DNA of 44,586 bases from Beroe ovata (Eukaryota > Ctenophora > Nuda > Beroida > Beroidae), in assembly GCA_946803715.1 (NCBI GenBank), contig CAMPET010000008.1:606719-651304 (forward strand), in the 5' to 3' direction. Positions 1 to 12,784 of this stretch are shown one piece after another; position 1 is the first letter of the stretch, and the number at the start of each line of letters is the position of its first letter. The notes beneath the pieces are model-generated. The model saw only the letters and a list, made by a program, of their open reading frames with translations. It did not search any database and was not told the origin of the DNA. The translations under genes were made by a program, and so were the position numbers.

Positions 1-534
1 TTGTTTTTTCGCTATTTTGTGTTACATAAATGCGTATATCTCTGCCGTTTTTTGAGCAAACTCGATGAAATTTTCAGGATATTACGGGCAATATTAGGCC
101 TTTATGACCCCGTTGAGAGCTAACGTTTTTGAGGCTCAGAAACGGAAAATCCACATTTTTCGAGCTAGGGACTTGAAAATTTTTTTGCAAAAACTTATTA
201 CCGATACCTACCACACCTCCAAATTTCATCCGGAAACTCCAAACAGAAGCTGAGATATGGACGTCTACTTTTGTCCACTTTTTTTTGACACACCCTGTAG
301 CTTTGCACCATCTCGATTCTAATGAAATATTCTATATACCACCTGAAGGCTGTAAATTTTGTGACAGTGCCGTGCGAGTGAGCGATATGTTAATCATGCA
401 TCTCAGCTGTAAATTCGCAGTTTATGTGGTAAGCCCAGTATGTGTAAACATAGTGAGTGTAAACATGGCCCAAACATAGTCCTATCGACACGATAAACTT
501 GTGTGATGGTGTCTGCGCTTCTGTTTGTGTTTAT

Positions 535-636
535 GTGTGACTGTGTGTGTTTGTTTGAGTGCATGTGTGTTTGCATGAGTGTGTGCGAGTGTGTGTGTGT
601 AAACTGTGTGTGTGTGTGTCTGTGTGTTAGTATGAG
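535..636. repeat. GT-rich microsatellite
   Basis: An interrupted run of GT/TGTT units. It gives spurious open frames on both strands. Confidence 0.85.
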
Positions 637-1069
637 TTGTAGTGATAATATTTTAACCTCGTGGAATATATAGAGGTGTAATTCTAACCCATGAATACCT
701 ACATTTCAACCAGAATGCGATATAACACGATAAACAAAGATAATTCTCGCAGTTGGGGCAATTTTGGAATCGGGTTTCAATGTGGACAACATCTTTATCA
801 TGGAAAGAAGTTGCAAAAATCGCACAAATTCTAGTCACTCGACTAGTCAAAATTCACACCAAAACTCGCGCACAAAATTCAATCACACCCATTTCACACA
901 ATCGCACATATCACGCATTTGACGCACGAGTAAGTGAAAACTCACCACATAGCCATCTCCCAAATGATCTGGTGGCAGAAGTTGCACTTGCTGGGGCACT
1001 GTAAATTCTCGCTACTAAACTCATGATCCGCATATCCCTCCGCGTTACTGCTCTGAGAAGAGGGGAATT

Positions 1070-1106
1070 GGTGTGTGTGTGTGTGTATGTGTGTGTGTGT
1101 TTGTGT

Positions 1107-1138
<32 letters not shown>

Positions 1139-1292
1139 TAGTGTGTGTAAGAGTGTGTGTGTATGTGTATGTGTTATGTGTTTGTGTGTGTATGTGTTTG
1201 TGTGTGTATGTGTGTGTGTGTTTGTGTGTGTATGCGTTTGTGTGTGTGTATGTGTGTGAGTGTGTGTGAGTGTGTGTAAGAGTGTGTGTCTC
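1070..1292. repeat. (GT)n microsatellite, long
   Basis: About 220 bp of GT repeats interrupted by TATG, TTTG and GAG units. The open frames across it (Cys/Val on plus, His/Thr on minus) are products of the repeat. Confidence 0.95.
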
Positions 1293-2414
1293 TGTATGTG
1301 AAGGGGTGAAATCATCGATGTTTCAGACTTCTCCCTATAACACGAATCATGAGATTCACTTGATCTCTCTATGATATCACGATCACAAGTTCAACAGGTA
1401 ATATCACACTGCACACTGCACATCAATACCAATGTATATCATTGTACTCAATGTACAATACACACTACACAACAGTGTACACAGTACAATTCACGTTGCA
1501 CGATAATAACAAACTGTGTATACTAAATTGTACATTGTGTGTCTCACACTATACTGTACAGTGTACTTGGTGTACAGTACCCACTGTATTATAGAATAGA
1601 ACATGATGTCAACTGTACGATGTATTCCATTTGCAATACCCACCTAGAAATTCTATATATGCACATTGTACACCCAATAATATAGACACACGTACAGAAT
1701 ACACTCCAACAGAATACGTACAGAATACACTCATTTCACTTCAACTTGTACTCAGTGTATTTGCACTGTAATCTTATATGGGTAGGTTGTCTTCTTAATT
1801 TCATCGTACATCAAAGAGGTTCCTCAGCTCAATACATACTTACAGCACAGTGTGATGTGTTCAAACACTGTACAAACACTTTATACAAGCACTTGATCAG
1901 CTAAGATCAATAATGCATATACATGAATTAAGAAGAAAACAAAGAAATTGATATCCGGCATCCGCTCCAGTTAGAGCAGTTGAAAATAGTCGTTCACGTG
2001 AATTGCTAGGTATAGCGCTGACTTGAATCTCAAAACACAACGACGATGACACACGTCTTGATTGTTCAACTCACTATGTAAGTTGTCAGAGTTCCATTCT
2101 CAGGTAGCGAACCGTCGGACGGCAGATCATCGTGGAAAACCCGGAAGTGTCCCTCGAGTTTGGGACGAGATGGAAAAGATATATCACATTGCCTACAATA
2201 GTGTTCAATGCTTGCCTTGATATCACTCGACATGCATTCCTATGTCTGGAAATAGGGGATGGATTAGCAATTGTTAAGGAAAGCAAGACATAAGATGAGC
2301 ACGATCATTAAATGGTCACAGAACGTCCGAAAACACCTACTACATAACCTTGCTAGTATCAGAAGAAGTAAACACACGTGTTTTAATACTATAGATTCTA
2401 CTCAGTAGACATAT

Positions 2415-2452
2415 TATCAGCTCATTTTCATGCGAAGGAAAATGAGCTGATA
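2415..2452. repeat. Short hairpin inverted repeat
   Basis: Two perfect 15-bp arms (2415-2429 and 2438-2452) flank an 8-nt loop. This could be a small foldback element or an RNA hairpin. No gene context helps to decide. Confidence 0.8.
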
Positions 2453-3009
2453 GAGAGAGAAATGATACATGGGAAACGAGAGGCAATTGGAACACGTATG
2501 TCGTATTGTATTCCTACTCCTCAATGAGCAATGCCAATTGTTAAGTATAGAATTGTTTGGTTCAAGCTAGAAATGTATCCTCCCATTATATTGAGTGACA
2601 CAAAAACACCTGAACCAAATATTACTTTATGACTAAAAGTCAAATTGGTTGGGTACATGGTTTTTTTATTGAAGAGTGCAACTAACACCAAAAGTATGTG
2701 TACTGCACAGGAAAAACACATGTAAAACCTTAGACATCAATGGTAGTGGGTTAGGGTTGGCAACCTGCAGCATGTTCTGGCCTTGGCTTGCCAAAATGAC
2801 AGTCACCGGCGTGTAGAACACACTGCAAGCCGTATCCCGGACCAATGACTCTGCATTGTCCACTTTGAAGGAAATACTCGTAATAACGCTCGATTCCTGG
2901 TCAGTGATTCAGAGCGCAAAAAAGACTTATGTGCGCGCGCCCGAACATTGAAGAATGCCATACTGCTTGTAAATTATACTAATACATTGTGGGGTTATTT
3001 TTCTAAGTC

Positions 3010-3480
3010 CGTCCGCGGTGCTCATACGCGGCTCAATTCTTATACCCCCGACGCGAGTATTCTTATTCTCAGACCAAGGCATGCATCAGCTTAGCGCGGC
3101 GGTTTATAAGCATAGCCAAACAAATTTCATCCGACCTCTGTTAGTCTGTTCTCGCGCGCGTGTCGTGTTGGTTAATTAACTAACCGATGAACATCAATTG
3201 ATGTTCATCGGATTCAGAGCAGAGCCGGGCCTAGCTGTATATACACACGATGTTCGCGGTGCCCCTATTTACTCGGTGATCATATCTGAAAAACATGAAA
3301 AAACGCGAACGTAACATGACCACGGGGCATGGAGACGCGCGCGCGGAGTATTTGAATCACGATCACGCAGCTCAGCTCGGCCCGGAAACAGGAGCTGAAG
3401 GCCGAAACAGGTCTTCACCCTCCGGATCGCGTTCGATCATGAACAATGAAGGGCGTGCGAGAAATAGAGGCCAGATTTGA
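3010..3480. repeat. CpG-rich dispersed repeat, copy A
   Basis: This stretch shares ordered motifs with the 32.04-32.24 kb region: GCTCATACGCG, a CCCC-TATTTAC box, a GTGATC..CTGAAAAA box, a GGAGACGC box and GCGCGCGGAGTAT. The spacing is similar but many bases differ, so it looks like an old copy of one repeat family and not a promoter. The 61-codon open frame at 3295-3480 falls inside it and is not supported as a gene. Confidence 0.5.
3184..3211. repeat. Perfect 28-bp palindrome without spacer
   Basis: Fourteen bases (CCGATGAACATCAA) are followed directly by their exact reverse complement. It lies at the edge of a CpG-rich dispersed repeat. Confidence 0.9.
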
Positions 3481-3931
3481 AGGATAACTCCCTTCGCGGC
3501 TAGCGAAGCCGTGCCTGGCAAAAATTATGTTCGCACTTCGCAGCTCGAGTCAGCTCGGCCTAGCTTTGTCAGGATTTTGGGCGACGATAACATCATATGA
3601 ACATATTATAGTCAAAAACAATTGAAATTGTTTGGGTTTCGCAGCCACTTAGTAGTTCCCCTTAAATACTGTGATAAGTATGAGCTTAGTTCCTTGCCCA
3701 TCCGTGGCGGTGCCATTTCGTTGCAAGAACTCACCTCGAAATTCGAATATCGGAACCATGAATTCTGGAAGGTTCGCAAGTGGCAAGCTAAAATTGATGA
3801 TGTTAGGCGTGTATCTACCTAATTGATGCCCTTCGAACATAAGAGCATCNTTCGACACGCTCTTGAGTACAGAATCCACCTCAACAAAATCATGTCCTTG
3901 ACCAGGGCAAATAAATTAACCATGAAAGTTC

Positions 3932-4479
3932 TTAAGTCTTGTGGTAAATCGGGCCAAACTTGCTCATATAAGCGGATATATACAACTTCACCCGCTGCTT
4001 TAAGCTATCGGTGATGTTGAGATCTGAAACCCCTTTCCTTTGCAGTTCCTTTTCCGTTAGACCGTGTGTCAACTGTGAAGATTTTCGTAGGTGAAAAACT
4101 CGATACTATAATACGTCTTGGATATTACAGAAGATGAAACTGGTTTTATTTAGGTAAATTCAATCAAGCAAACCTTCCTAGCAACATATTTGAAGTCGCT
4201 GTTGTCCATGATGCGCCCCACCTTACAGTCCACTTTGTTGTATTTACCAAGATTATTGACAACAATCTTCGCGAGCTGTGACTTGAAATCAGCGAGTAAT
4301 TTCTTCGAGGCGGCATCCATTTCTGGCTCGCTTTTCTTAGCAACAGAACCACTGCTTGTCTGAGGAATGAACATTTTCAGTGAATCCATTACCACAAGAA
4401 CGATTCCAATTGTCAACTATTATAAGTGAACTTACTTTCTGTTCAACTGGAGATTCGTCCCTCTTTGCCCTCTTGTGAG

Positions 4480-4510
<31 letters not shown>

Positions 4511-7500
4511 CTGCTGCTGCTGTGGTTGTTTCTTCGGAGTTGGAGACTGGGGCGTCTCGATCTTTTTGGCAGGGTCCTCAGCTACAGGGGCATCCCATTG
4601 TGTCTCCCTGATGAACAACATGTGTGAATCACACTATCACAACTTATGAATGGCATGTTCTGTCACGAAATTTTCGTCAACAAACCTTGTTATAGCGTGA
4701 TAGTAGTATATCTTGCCATCATTATCCTTGGCAGTTCGCCAATGAGGCGGCAATTTTCTCTCCTCTTGTCGAGTAACAGCGGGTTGAGTTACAGCTGACT
4801 GCGTCTTCGCGGGCACTGACTTTTTCTCCGGCTCCGGTTCTTTAGGTAGGGCGGGCTGGACACTCGAGTTTAACCCAGGGATTGTTTGCGCAGGTAGTTG
4901 AGATGATGGGGTCGGGTCTGGTTGATTTGTTATGGTTGTACCGAGACCAGGATTTCCACTTAGTGGTCCAACAGTTCCACCAATTTTCGACACGGGAACC
5001 ACGCCCTGAGAATGGGAAACATACAAATCGTGTAATTTTTGTAAAGATTATGCGCGGCGTGCAGCGCACGTCACGCGACGCGCGGAAAGTACATTGCTGA
5101 ACTGAATGTTTGGCTTACTGTACAACAGATATCGCTAAAAACTAGCAATAGAAATACATCCATTACTGTTTGAATACAAGAAATTTGTACACACCTGTAG
5201 AGGCTGAGTGAAGGCTAGAGAGGGAGTGAGGCCGGTCGCTGTTAGATTTGACTCTGATATGCTCTTGTACAATTCATGTTGCATGCCTTGTAGGGAAAAC
5301 TGGGAAGCTATGCTCTGGGGAATACCGTATTGATGCATGTTAAGTCCATGGGCTGGCAGTCTGTGTTGCGGTATGATGACACCACCCGCTGCACCTGGAC
5401 GGGGGCCGAGGGCCGTGTCAGCCAGCCCTGGTCTGATATCGGTGCGGGCTGGGGTCTGGTATCGGTACGGTAACCCGGCGTTAGCACCCCACTGGTCGAA
5501 TCGTTGTGGTCGCATCATGGGAGCGCGGGGTTTGTGGTCGAATGCTGGTCTCTCTGGTCGTGTCATATCCAATGGTGGCCGGTAACGCATGTGTAGTTGC
5601 TGCCTGGGTAAATTTCCACTCATATCTGCAATACCTCCCATCAAATGAGACCTGATTGTAGCATCATACATATTTGGTCGCACAGTATCGACCTGACTCC
5701 GAGCCTTGAACATTGGCATGGAGCCAGCAAATCGGGGAAAACTTCCTGCATTGCGCGGGTTGAATCCGGGCGGGAATCGGGGCATTCTGGCAGGTGTGTC
5801 ACCTGGAATGAAGGCGGGAGGCCTGCTCAGAGGGAATGATTGGGGGAAGAGGTCTGCTTTTGGCGATTTCTTAGCTTCGTCAGGTAAAGGCGCGCGCTCC
5901 ATCGGAATCTCGGGGGGTATATGAGGTTCTGTGGGAGGCACCAATGGAATAGCAGAGCTGTTTTGTGGTACTGCTGGAAGAGTCGCTTTAGATTCAGGAA
6001 CAGGTTTTGAGGCAGGTTCTTTGGACGCAGTCCTATCTTTAGACGAGCTCCTGTCTCGCCTATCCTTGGAGCCTCGTCTCTCCTTGGAGGACGACCTGCG
6101 CTCCTTACTCCCTCTCCGATCATCTGACTTGTCATCACGTGACCTATCACGTGATCTGTCTCGCAAACCACGTGGATATCGTGACGAGTAGTCACTGGCC
6201 AGACTATCATAGTCCTTCTTGTGGTCCCTACCACGATCATGTCGTCCCCTATCGTCTCGCCTGTCATCCCGGCGATAGTCACGTTTATCCCGTCTATCGT
6301 CCCGTCTATCGTCCCGTCTATCATCCCTCCTATCGTCCCTACGGTCATCACGTCTATCGTCCCACCGACTACTCCGTTTATCGTCCCGTCTGGAGTCATC
6401 GCGTTTATCATCACGACGACTATCATCTTTCTTCGAATCGCCTGATTTTTTTCCATCCTCAGACCTCTCAACACCTTTATCATCCCTTTTTCTGTCGCTA
6501 TCTGTTTCATTTTTGGGCAATCTACTGGCGTGTACGAAGTTTCCTATATGTCCCCCACTGTTAGGCTCATCCCCAGCATCATTGCCGCCTGATTTGGGCG
6601 GCGTACTCTGGCGGCTGTCACTGAATCGGCTGCTGTACCCCCTGTGACTCCCCCTGTCATCCCTTCGTCTCTTGCTGTCCCTCGTGTCACGTGACGAGTC
6701 GCTGCTGTACTCCCTCTTAGTGGAACCGAACGACATTGGGAGATCGTAGTCTGCCTGGTCCAGCTCCATTCTCCGGGCGGAGAGGGCGGGCGCCATGTTG
6801 CCGCCACTGGAGGGCGGGGGCGAGCCGGGCGTGTTGAAGGAGGCGAGGAATGAACCCACAGAGAACGTGGCCTGCCGTTTACCTGGGAATAAGTAGACGT
6901 GTCAGCGTATCGGTACAGGTACATCGCGCATTGTACATGATATGATGACACAATGAACTACAAGATGATAGAATTTACAAGGTTGTGCTGATTCATAACA
7001 CGTAGGTACACACACAAACACGCATTCACACACATACCCTGGTTTTGAAGTGGCTTCTCTTTCTTGGGTATCTTGAAAACCTCCTTGAGCGAGTTCCATT
7101 GAGTGAGGAGAAGATGGCCCCAGTCCAAGACCATCCTGCCTGTCTCTGTCTCGGGGAGTGGGGGTGAGCCCTCCTCGGCCGCACTGCTATCCACATCCTG
7201 TCCCTCCTTCTGTCCACTGCTGTCCTGCACAACTGGTCCCTCCTCGCTGCTGTCTGCTTGCGAGGAGTTACTACTTGGATCAATATCCAGCCACTTCTTT
7301 AACACCTAAATAGTAAGATAGGTCACTGGTAATGAACGTTCATCAGGTCACGCATTTTGAACAGGGGTAACCACGGTTTGAAATTTGTGACAGACGGTCT
7401 GAGTCCCTTCATTTTCGTTTTTTATCTCAGATGACTATTTCGCTTTATCGGGTGTTTATCCTAGATAATTAAAACTTTGAGTAGATGATGAAAATCCTTC

Positions 7501-7812
7501 AGCGGCGTTAAACGGACCTTTATAACCTTACTGTCTTCGACAGCGTTCTTTGTAGAGATCGGGAGCTCCTTCAACGCCTTGATGATATCTAATTTGAAGT
7601 CAGCCCGTTGGGAAGCAGGACATTCATTCACATCAACCATCCATGACCATAGTATGTTGAGTCCTTGGTAGTTGAGAAATCTCTTCAGAGCGCTGGCATC
7701 TTTCGTTCTCTGAATATAGCAACACTCAGTTGGGATTTCACGTTTGAACCTGACTCGCGACACAAACACCGAGACGTCACAGGTACCAGTTGTGTGTGTG
7801 TGTGTGACGTGT

Positions 7813-7851
<39 letters not shown>

Positions 7852-10800
7852 AGTGGGGTTATATTCACAGGTACCTGTATGGTTTTGAGGATGAGAAGTC
7901 TGTGCTCCATGGTATCTGTCTGAACCATGAGTCTGCTGAGTTGGAGGGCGTTGTCCGGAGATGATAACCCTCCCTCTTCCGTAGTGATCTTACACAACGA
8001 CTGCTCAAACTGTGTGAACAATCGTGTGAATTAGGATTTGTCCCACTGTATGAGAATTGGGACAAATGCGATTGTGTAAATTCACAATCACAAAACATCC
8101 CGTATTATAAGATGTTGAATATTACCGATCCACTGTCTTTCTTCTTGTTGTCTCCGTTCAGTTTATCAGTCTGTTTTCCGGGCTTGGGGCTGGAGCTATC
8201 TGACTGCTTGGTGATGAGATCAGCCACTTTCTCACCCAATGTACCACGGCACTTATCACTGCCACAGTAGCATTTCTGTACGTCATCTCTGGAAAATGAG
8301 AGATGTGAAAATATCATGTTGATATGAAAAAATGACTTAACAATTATATTCTGAAGCAACAGCAACATATCGAATTAATAAATGAGATCGACATGAATTG
8401 TAGACTTCCACTTACCCGTAACGTTGATATTGGTAATCAAAACATAGCTCAGTCCCCTTTTTGATTCGTTTGATTGCGAAGAACCCAATTCTCAGGACTC
8501 CATTCACCCTCCACTGAAATAGATTAACAGTCATCTACCAAATACCATGCAAGCAGTCGTTCGCTCAATAATCATTGTTCAGACTTTTAAAACTTCAATT
8601 CAACACCCTGTTGACAACTCGTTTTTGATCGAGCTGGCATAGCAAATGCCGAACAAACCTTCTGTGTCTCGCAGTTGGGTTCACAGCTATGGTTGATGAA
8701 CCGCGATAGATTTCCCTTGCTCTGAGCATCAATGATCTCATCCTTACTGATTGTCATGAAGTAATAGTGTCTGATTCGTTTCTTGCCGTACGTTTCCATT
8801 CTCTTCTTGAAATCTGCCTGGTTGACTACCTCTCCGCAGTACTCCATGACAAAATCACCCGGCAGTATATCCTGGGCAGCTCTCAAACCCCATCCCTTCT
8901 TCCCAGTGTTTATTGGTTCACACTTGGCGTAGTCTGAGTTCTGGAACTTCTTGTTCTTGCAGAGGTCCCCGCACGGACACTTCGAGTTACTGGAAATGAG
9001 GAATGGTTTGATAGCAGTTAGCACGAATAAGGGATGGGTGAGAAATAATGATGTCGAGATATCCAGTATCGATGATACCATTGCATCATTATTTCTAAAT
9101 CTTTCATTCTTGCTACCCAAGTAGGTATCATAAACAGTTGAATTTCACATTTTAAACTTACCATTCTATCATGAGGACTTTATTGAGGCAAGTATCTGCA
9201 CAGTGGGTGGCCGGATCCTCTGCGCTAAAGTCACACGCACAAATCATCTTCTTATCTTTCCGGGATCGTTGCCTGAATTCATATCTTTAGTCATGTTAGT
9301 GATGGGCAAGTGTTCACCCTGGTTTATTAACCATTGATGCATGCCCCTATATTTTGTTGAAGGAGAACATGATAGAAAATATAATCCAAGAAAAAGGAAA
9401 ACATGCTCCTTACTTTGACGCGGACACGTATTCGTTTTCACTGATCATCTCAAAGGGAGGAGGTACATCATCAGATTCTGCTGATTCAAATGATTGATCA
9501 GCCGAGAGCGCCTTGGCTCTTTCTGCGTGAAATGTCGGCGTTTGTGGACTAGATGGAATGCTACCCGTCGTTTCGGGTTCAGGGCCCGTCGGAGTCCTTG
9601 GTCCAACTGCTTCCATTGGGGATAGGGATTGTTCTGGGTACAAATCACTTTCATCTCTGCTGATTTCGGACACCTGTTCATCTAAATTAGTGTCCTCAGT
9701 TGATTTAGCAACTTCCGCAACATCCAATCCCTCACTCTGTTCACCGTGGGGAGACCGCGCTGCCTCATCAATCTCCATTTGTTGGGAAGTAACTGCTTCT
9801 GCATTATCCGATTCCGGCATAGGTTCAGGACTAGAGGGTGTGAGCGGCTGCTGCTCCTCAATATCACGTGTTTCAGAGCGTGGACTCTCGTCTTTATCGT
9901 GATATTCGGGCGCCTCATTCTCTTTTTGTGGAGATTCATCTTCCTCACGGCCTTCCTCACGTCCTTCACTTTGATCCTCAACATCTCTTTGTTCAGATAC
10001 TTGTTCAGCGTCCCTCTCTGGATTCTCCTCTCTTTCCTCACTATTGCCAGGGCCCTGATCCACGGGTTCTCTGTATTTGGGAGGAGACTCTATTGGTGGA
10101 CAACCCTGATCCACGGGATCGTTGTATTTGGGAGGAGTCTGTACAAATGAATACGAGGTGACAGTCTCATCCATATTCCCCTCAGGGGATCTGATTGTAT
10201 GGTCAAGATATGAAGTATCCGCACCATCTTTAGCGTGGTCCTCATCATTGACATGGTCAGCCACACTTTCATCATGCTGGCTATCAAACGTCCTGTCATC
10301 GTCCGAACAGTTTTCTGTGACGGAAAACCCAGTGCTATCATTGGAAATATCTGCTCTGATACTGTCACTGTAGTCCTCGGTGACAGCAAATCCAGTGCTC
10401 TCGTCATGCGACTTTTGCTGGCTCTCACGTGAGTCATTGTCAGACCATTTCCCAGGCGATAGTTCATCATTTTCAAAAATTCTGGTATCACAGCCGCGTT
10501 CATTCCACTCATTTCCATCATCAGATGACCTGTCTTCTACTGGCGGTACTAGCTCAGCTTCATCTCCCGACATATCGTCATCTCGATAGGGCTGTCTCTC
10601 ATTCACGACAGGAGATTGCTCACATTCTCTCTCATCACTTTGCTCATTTTCCCGTTCATTGTGAGGCTCTTCTCTCCACGCTTCACTGCTGACTTCCTCT
10701 TGCCCCCTATCACCAACATCACTAGCACCACCAGTTTCTTGTGATGGTTGTTCCACAGCATCTCCCATGTGTAATTCCCTATCAGAATCGGAAGCATACT

Positions 10801-12535
10801 GGTCCGCTGGGTGTTCATATGCAATGTCCTTGCTGTCACTTGATGGCAGGCTCTCTGGACTCTCCACTGCTTCAGCGCCGTTGTGGGGCGGAGATTTTAC
10901 TTCTGGGGAGAGGAGAACGTGAATGTAAGAGTTGTGAGTAGGAGTGAAAATGCTTACAGCACATGTGACATACTGACATACAGTACATGGCATCTTGGCA
11001 TAGGTAGTGAATTTACTGCGAGAATGATAATGAGAGCATGGCTGTAACTGTGAATGAACGTAACCATTGTACATTGTAAATTGTATACATGTACATTGTA
11101 CAGAGCACAATGTACATGAGGAAATAGTGGATGTGTGAACATACAAAACAAAACTTCATTCTCAGTTGGGTCAGTTACAGTGTACACTTCACGTCTCACA
11201 GCTATACTGTACAATGTATACTACAATGTATACTACAATGTGTATACTGTAGTGGACACTCTTCAGTAGAGCCATGTGTGGGGTAGAGTGCATGGCGAGT
11301 TTTACATCGGTCATATTGCATTTGAGTGAACGAAAATGGAGTGATCAAGGATAAGACACGATGACTGATGCGAGTGGTCAAAGTGTGATCTACATGGATG
11401 GATAATTCAAAATACCCAAAATATTTGCAAAAAATTTGTGCTTCCATCCTAGGCTCCGTTCATTTCAAATCATATAAATCGAAAAAACCTCTTTGGCAGC
11501 GAATAAAAATTTAACTATGATTGTATTCGTGCAAACGATATGAATCTATTGATATTTGATCATATAGGTACTGCTAGAATAGGTTGAAATTGATCGAAAG
11601 AAATGGTAATCTTGCTGCCTGGAAGCGTGTGTGCTTGAGAAGATTTCACTCACAGAGGTTGTGTGACTGCAGAGGTCCGAGAAGACGTTGACTAGATGTG
11701 GTGTCTAGGCGAGAGGGCGAATTACTATCTCACGTTTTGTCAAGGACCAGGCCAATCTGAAACAGATCAGCTTTTACTTCCTCTCTCAATTGTATAACAT
11801 GATTCATACAATATGAAAGTTATCGATTTAGGATAAGTGTAACAATAAAACCATGCACACACAGCATTTCAAATTGATGGTCGTAAGCCGATGGGCAACG
11901 TGAAACGCAGCAGATTTTACTTTTTATCGAAAGAAAATCGGTTGCTATTGGTTTCTTGCTAAGGCAATATATTAGTTCGAACGTCCCCGATTAATGATGA
12001 TTATTGATTGAATAACGAAGACGTGCATAATGTTTGGTAGCAACTCCAAACATGATGTAGAGTGCCAAAATGGAATTTTCAGTATTTTCATTACCTAATA
12101 AAAGACGACATAGTTTATGACAGCACCCTATTGTACATTTATTCGATAAGCGCCTCTCTGTTATATAGAGTCTGACTTATGGTCATATTTTGGGTATTTT
12201 GTATTATTTTGTGACGTGTTTCAACATGATTTAATAACAACACGAATGAATGGTAAAACAGATACATCTCAGAATGTTCACACACACAAGTCAATAATTT
12301 AACACCTGTTAAACAAAAATTCAAATTTTCATCTTGTGAAACTGCAAACAAAGAACTATATTTAAGACATAAAATTGAAAGCTTTACTCATTTAAAATTT
12401 CCTAAGGAAAATTAAACATTACCAACATTATCGAAACATCCACATGAAACAAAATTTAACAAAATTGAAAAATTAAATTGAAATAAGCTTACCATTGCTT
12501 TCCTCGTCATCTGAATGTGGCTGCAATCTGTCCAT
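3932..12535 (-). CDS. SETD2: Histone H3K36 methyltransferase SETD2 (14 exons)
   Basis: Exons from 5' to 3' are 12493-12535, 9414-10902, 9162-9272, 8659-8989, 8416-8513, 8126-8288, 7875-8009, 7518-7709, 7038-7305, 5195-6882, 4686-5005, 4436-4607, 4174-4359 and 3932-4072. Phases agree throughout and give 1778 aa. An acidic, disordered N-terminus (to about 510) precedes the AWS Cys cluster, then a SET domain with GWGLRA, EYCGEV, NHSCEPNC and FDYQYQRYG, and a post-SET CYCGSDKCRG (to about 710). A TFIIS-N-like helical region (about 750-880), Arg/Asp-rich repeats (about 970-1250), a WW domain (KLPPHW..YYYHAITRETQWDAP), a polyGln run and the C-terminal SRI domain (CKVGRI..DFKYVARK/LTHG) follow. The SRI domain binds phosphorylated RNA polymerase II, so the enzyme trimethylates H3K36 on transcribed chromatin. 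The start is the first in-frame ATG after an acceptor-like TAG; a further 5' exon is possible. The protein is shorter than human SETD2, mainly at the N-terminus. Confidence 0.93.
4486..4521 (-). repeat. CAG/CAA repeat encoding polyGln in SETD2
   Basis: A CAA/CAG-type trinucleotide run in exon 12 encodes consecutive Gln between the WW and SRI domains. It keeps frame and is probably length-variable. Confidence 0.85.
7793..7852 (-). repeat. CA/GT microsatellite in a SETD2 intron
   Basis: The dinucleotide run lies in the intron between the exons at 7875-8009 and 7518-7709. Read through, it would insert a His/Thr tract into the TFIIS-N-like region. Splice sites on both sides remove it. Confidence 0.9.
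10903..12492 (-). other. SETD2 intron 1 (1590 bp)
   Basis: This is the longest intron in the gene and is AT-rich. Between about 11080 and 11250 it has many TGTACA/GTATAC-type short palindromic words, similar to those at about 1400-1680. I saw no conserved exon or RNA gene in it. Confidence 0.7.
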
Positions 12536-12784
12536 AGCGGAACCATCAACCTACGCAAAAGAATGGTTGATTACATCATTGCAAAATTGAGTTAAATCAA
12601 TTCTTTGAAAAACTGAAACAATTGGCGGATACTTGGGGCCTTGGGAAGCTCAATTCGATTTCTTAATGAATCATATTGTATTTTCAGATGAAAAACAGCG
12701 CAACTCTGGCACGATCTTGTGAAATTCATCTAGCACAATTTCTCAAAAGTTACAAAGGTTCTAATAAACAAAGAAAGGAAATTT

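Larger units (their letters stand above)
1..3931. other. Non-coding, repeat-rich left flank
   Basis: No convincing gene was found here. Bases 1-300 are AT-rich and end in a motif (GACACACCCTGTA, near 286-298) that looks like the end of a transposon-derived repeat, although no partner end was found. GT microsatellites lie at about 535-636 and 1070-1292. A 15-bp inverted repeat with an 8-nt loop sits at 2415-2452, and a loopless 28-bp palindrome at 3184-3211. A CpG-rich stretch (about 3010-3480) shares motifs with repeats near 15.1 kb and 32.1-32.5 kb. The part just below 3932 is downstream of SETD2 and should include its 3' UTR. There is an unresolved base at 3850. Confidence 0.7.

Noticed and set aside
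911-1315. 134-codon minus-strand open frame rich in His/Thr, and its plus-strand Cys/Val counterpart
   Set aside because: Both are made by the GT microsatellite. Repeats of this kind are open in several frames and encode nothing recognisable.
3649-3879. Minus-strand open frame of 76 codons beyond the SETD2 stop
   Set aside because: It lies downstream of the SETD2 stop at 3932, includes the N at 3850 and matches no family I know. Most likely it is chance within the 3' UTR or flank.
5827-6510. 227-codon minus-strand and 141-codon plus-strand open frames over the SETD2 Arg/Asp region
   Set aside because: They are shadow frames of the tandem repeat. The SETD2 frame is fixed by spliced homologous domains on both sides.
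7713-7860. Read-through of the SETD2 intron as a His/Thr insert
   Set aside because: Good splice sites (CAG/GTACCT donor, ATTCAG acceptor) remove it in phase, and homologues have no such insert.
9682-10521. Several 119-143-codon open frames on both strands over SETD2 exon 2
   Set aside because: They overlap an exon whose frame joins in phase to the AWS domain. The alternatives have no recognisable domain.
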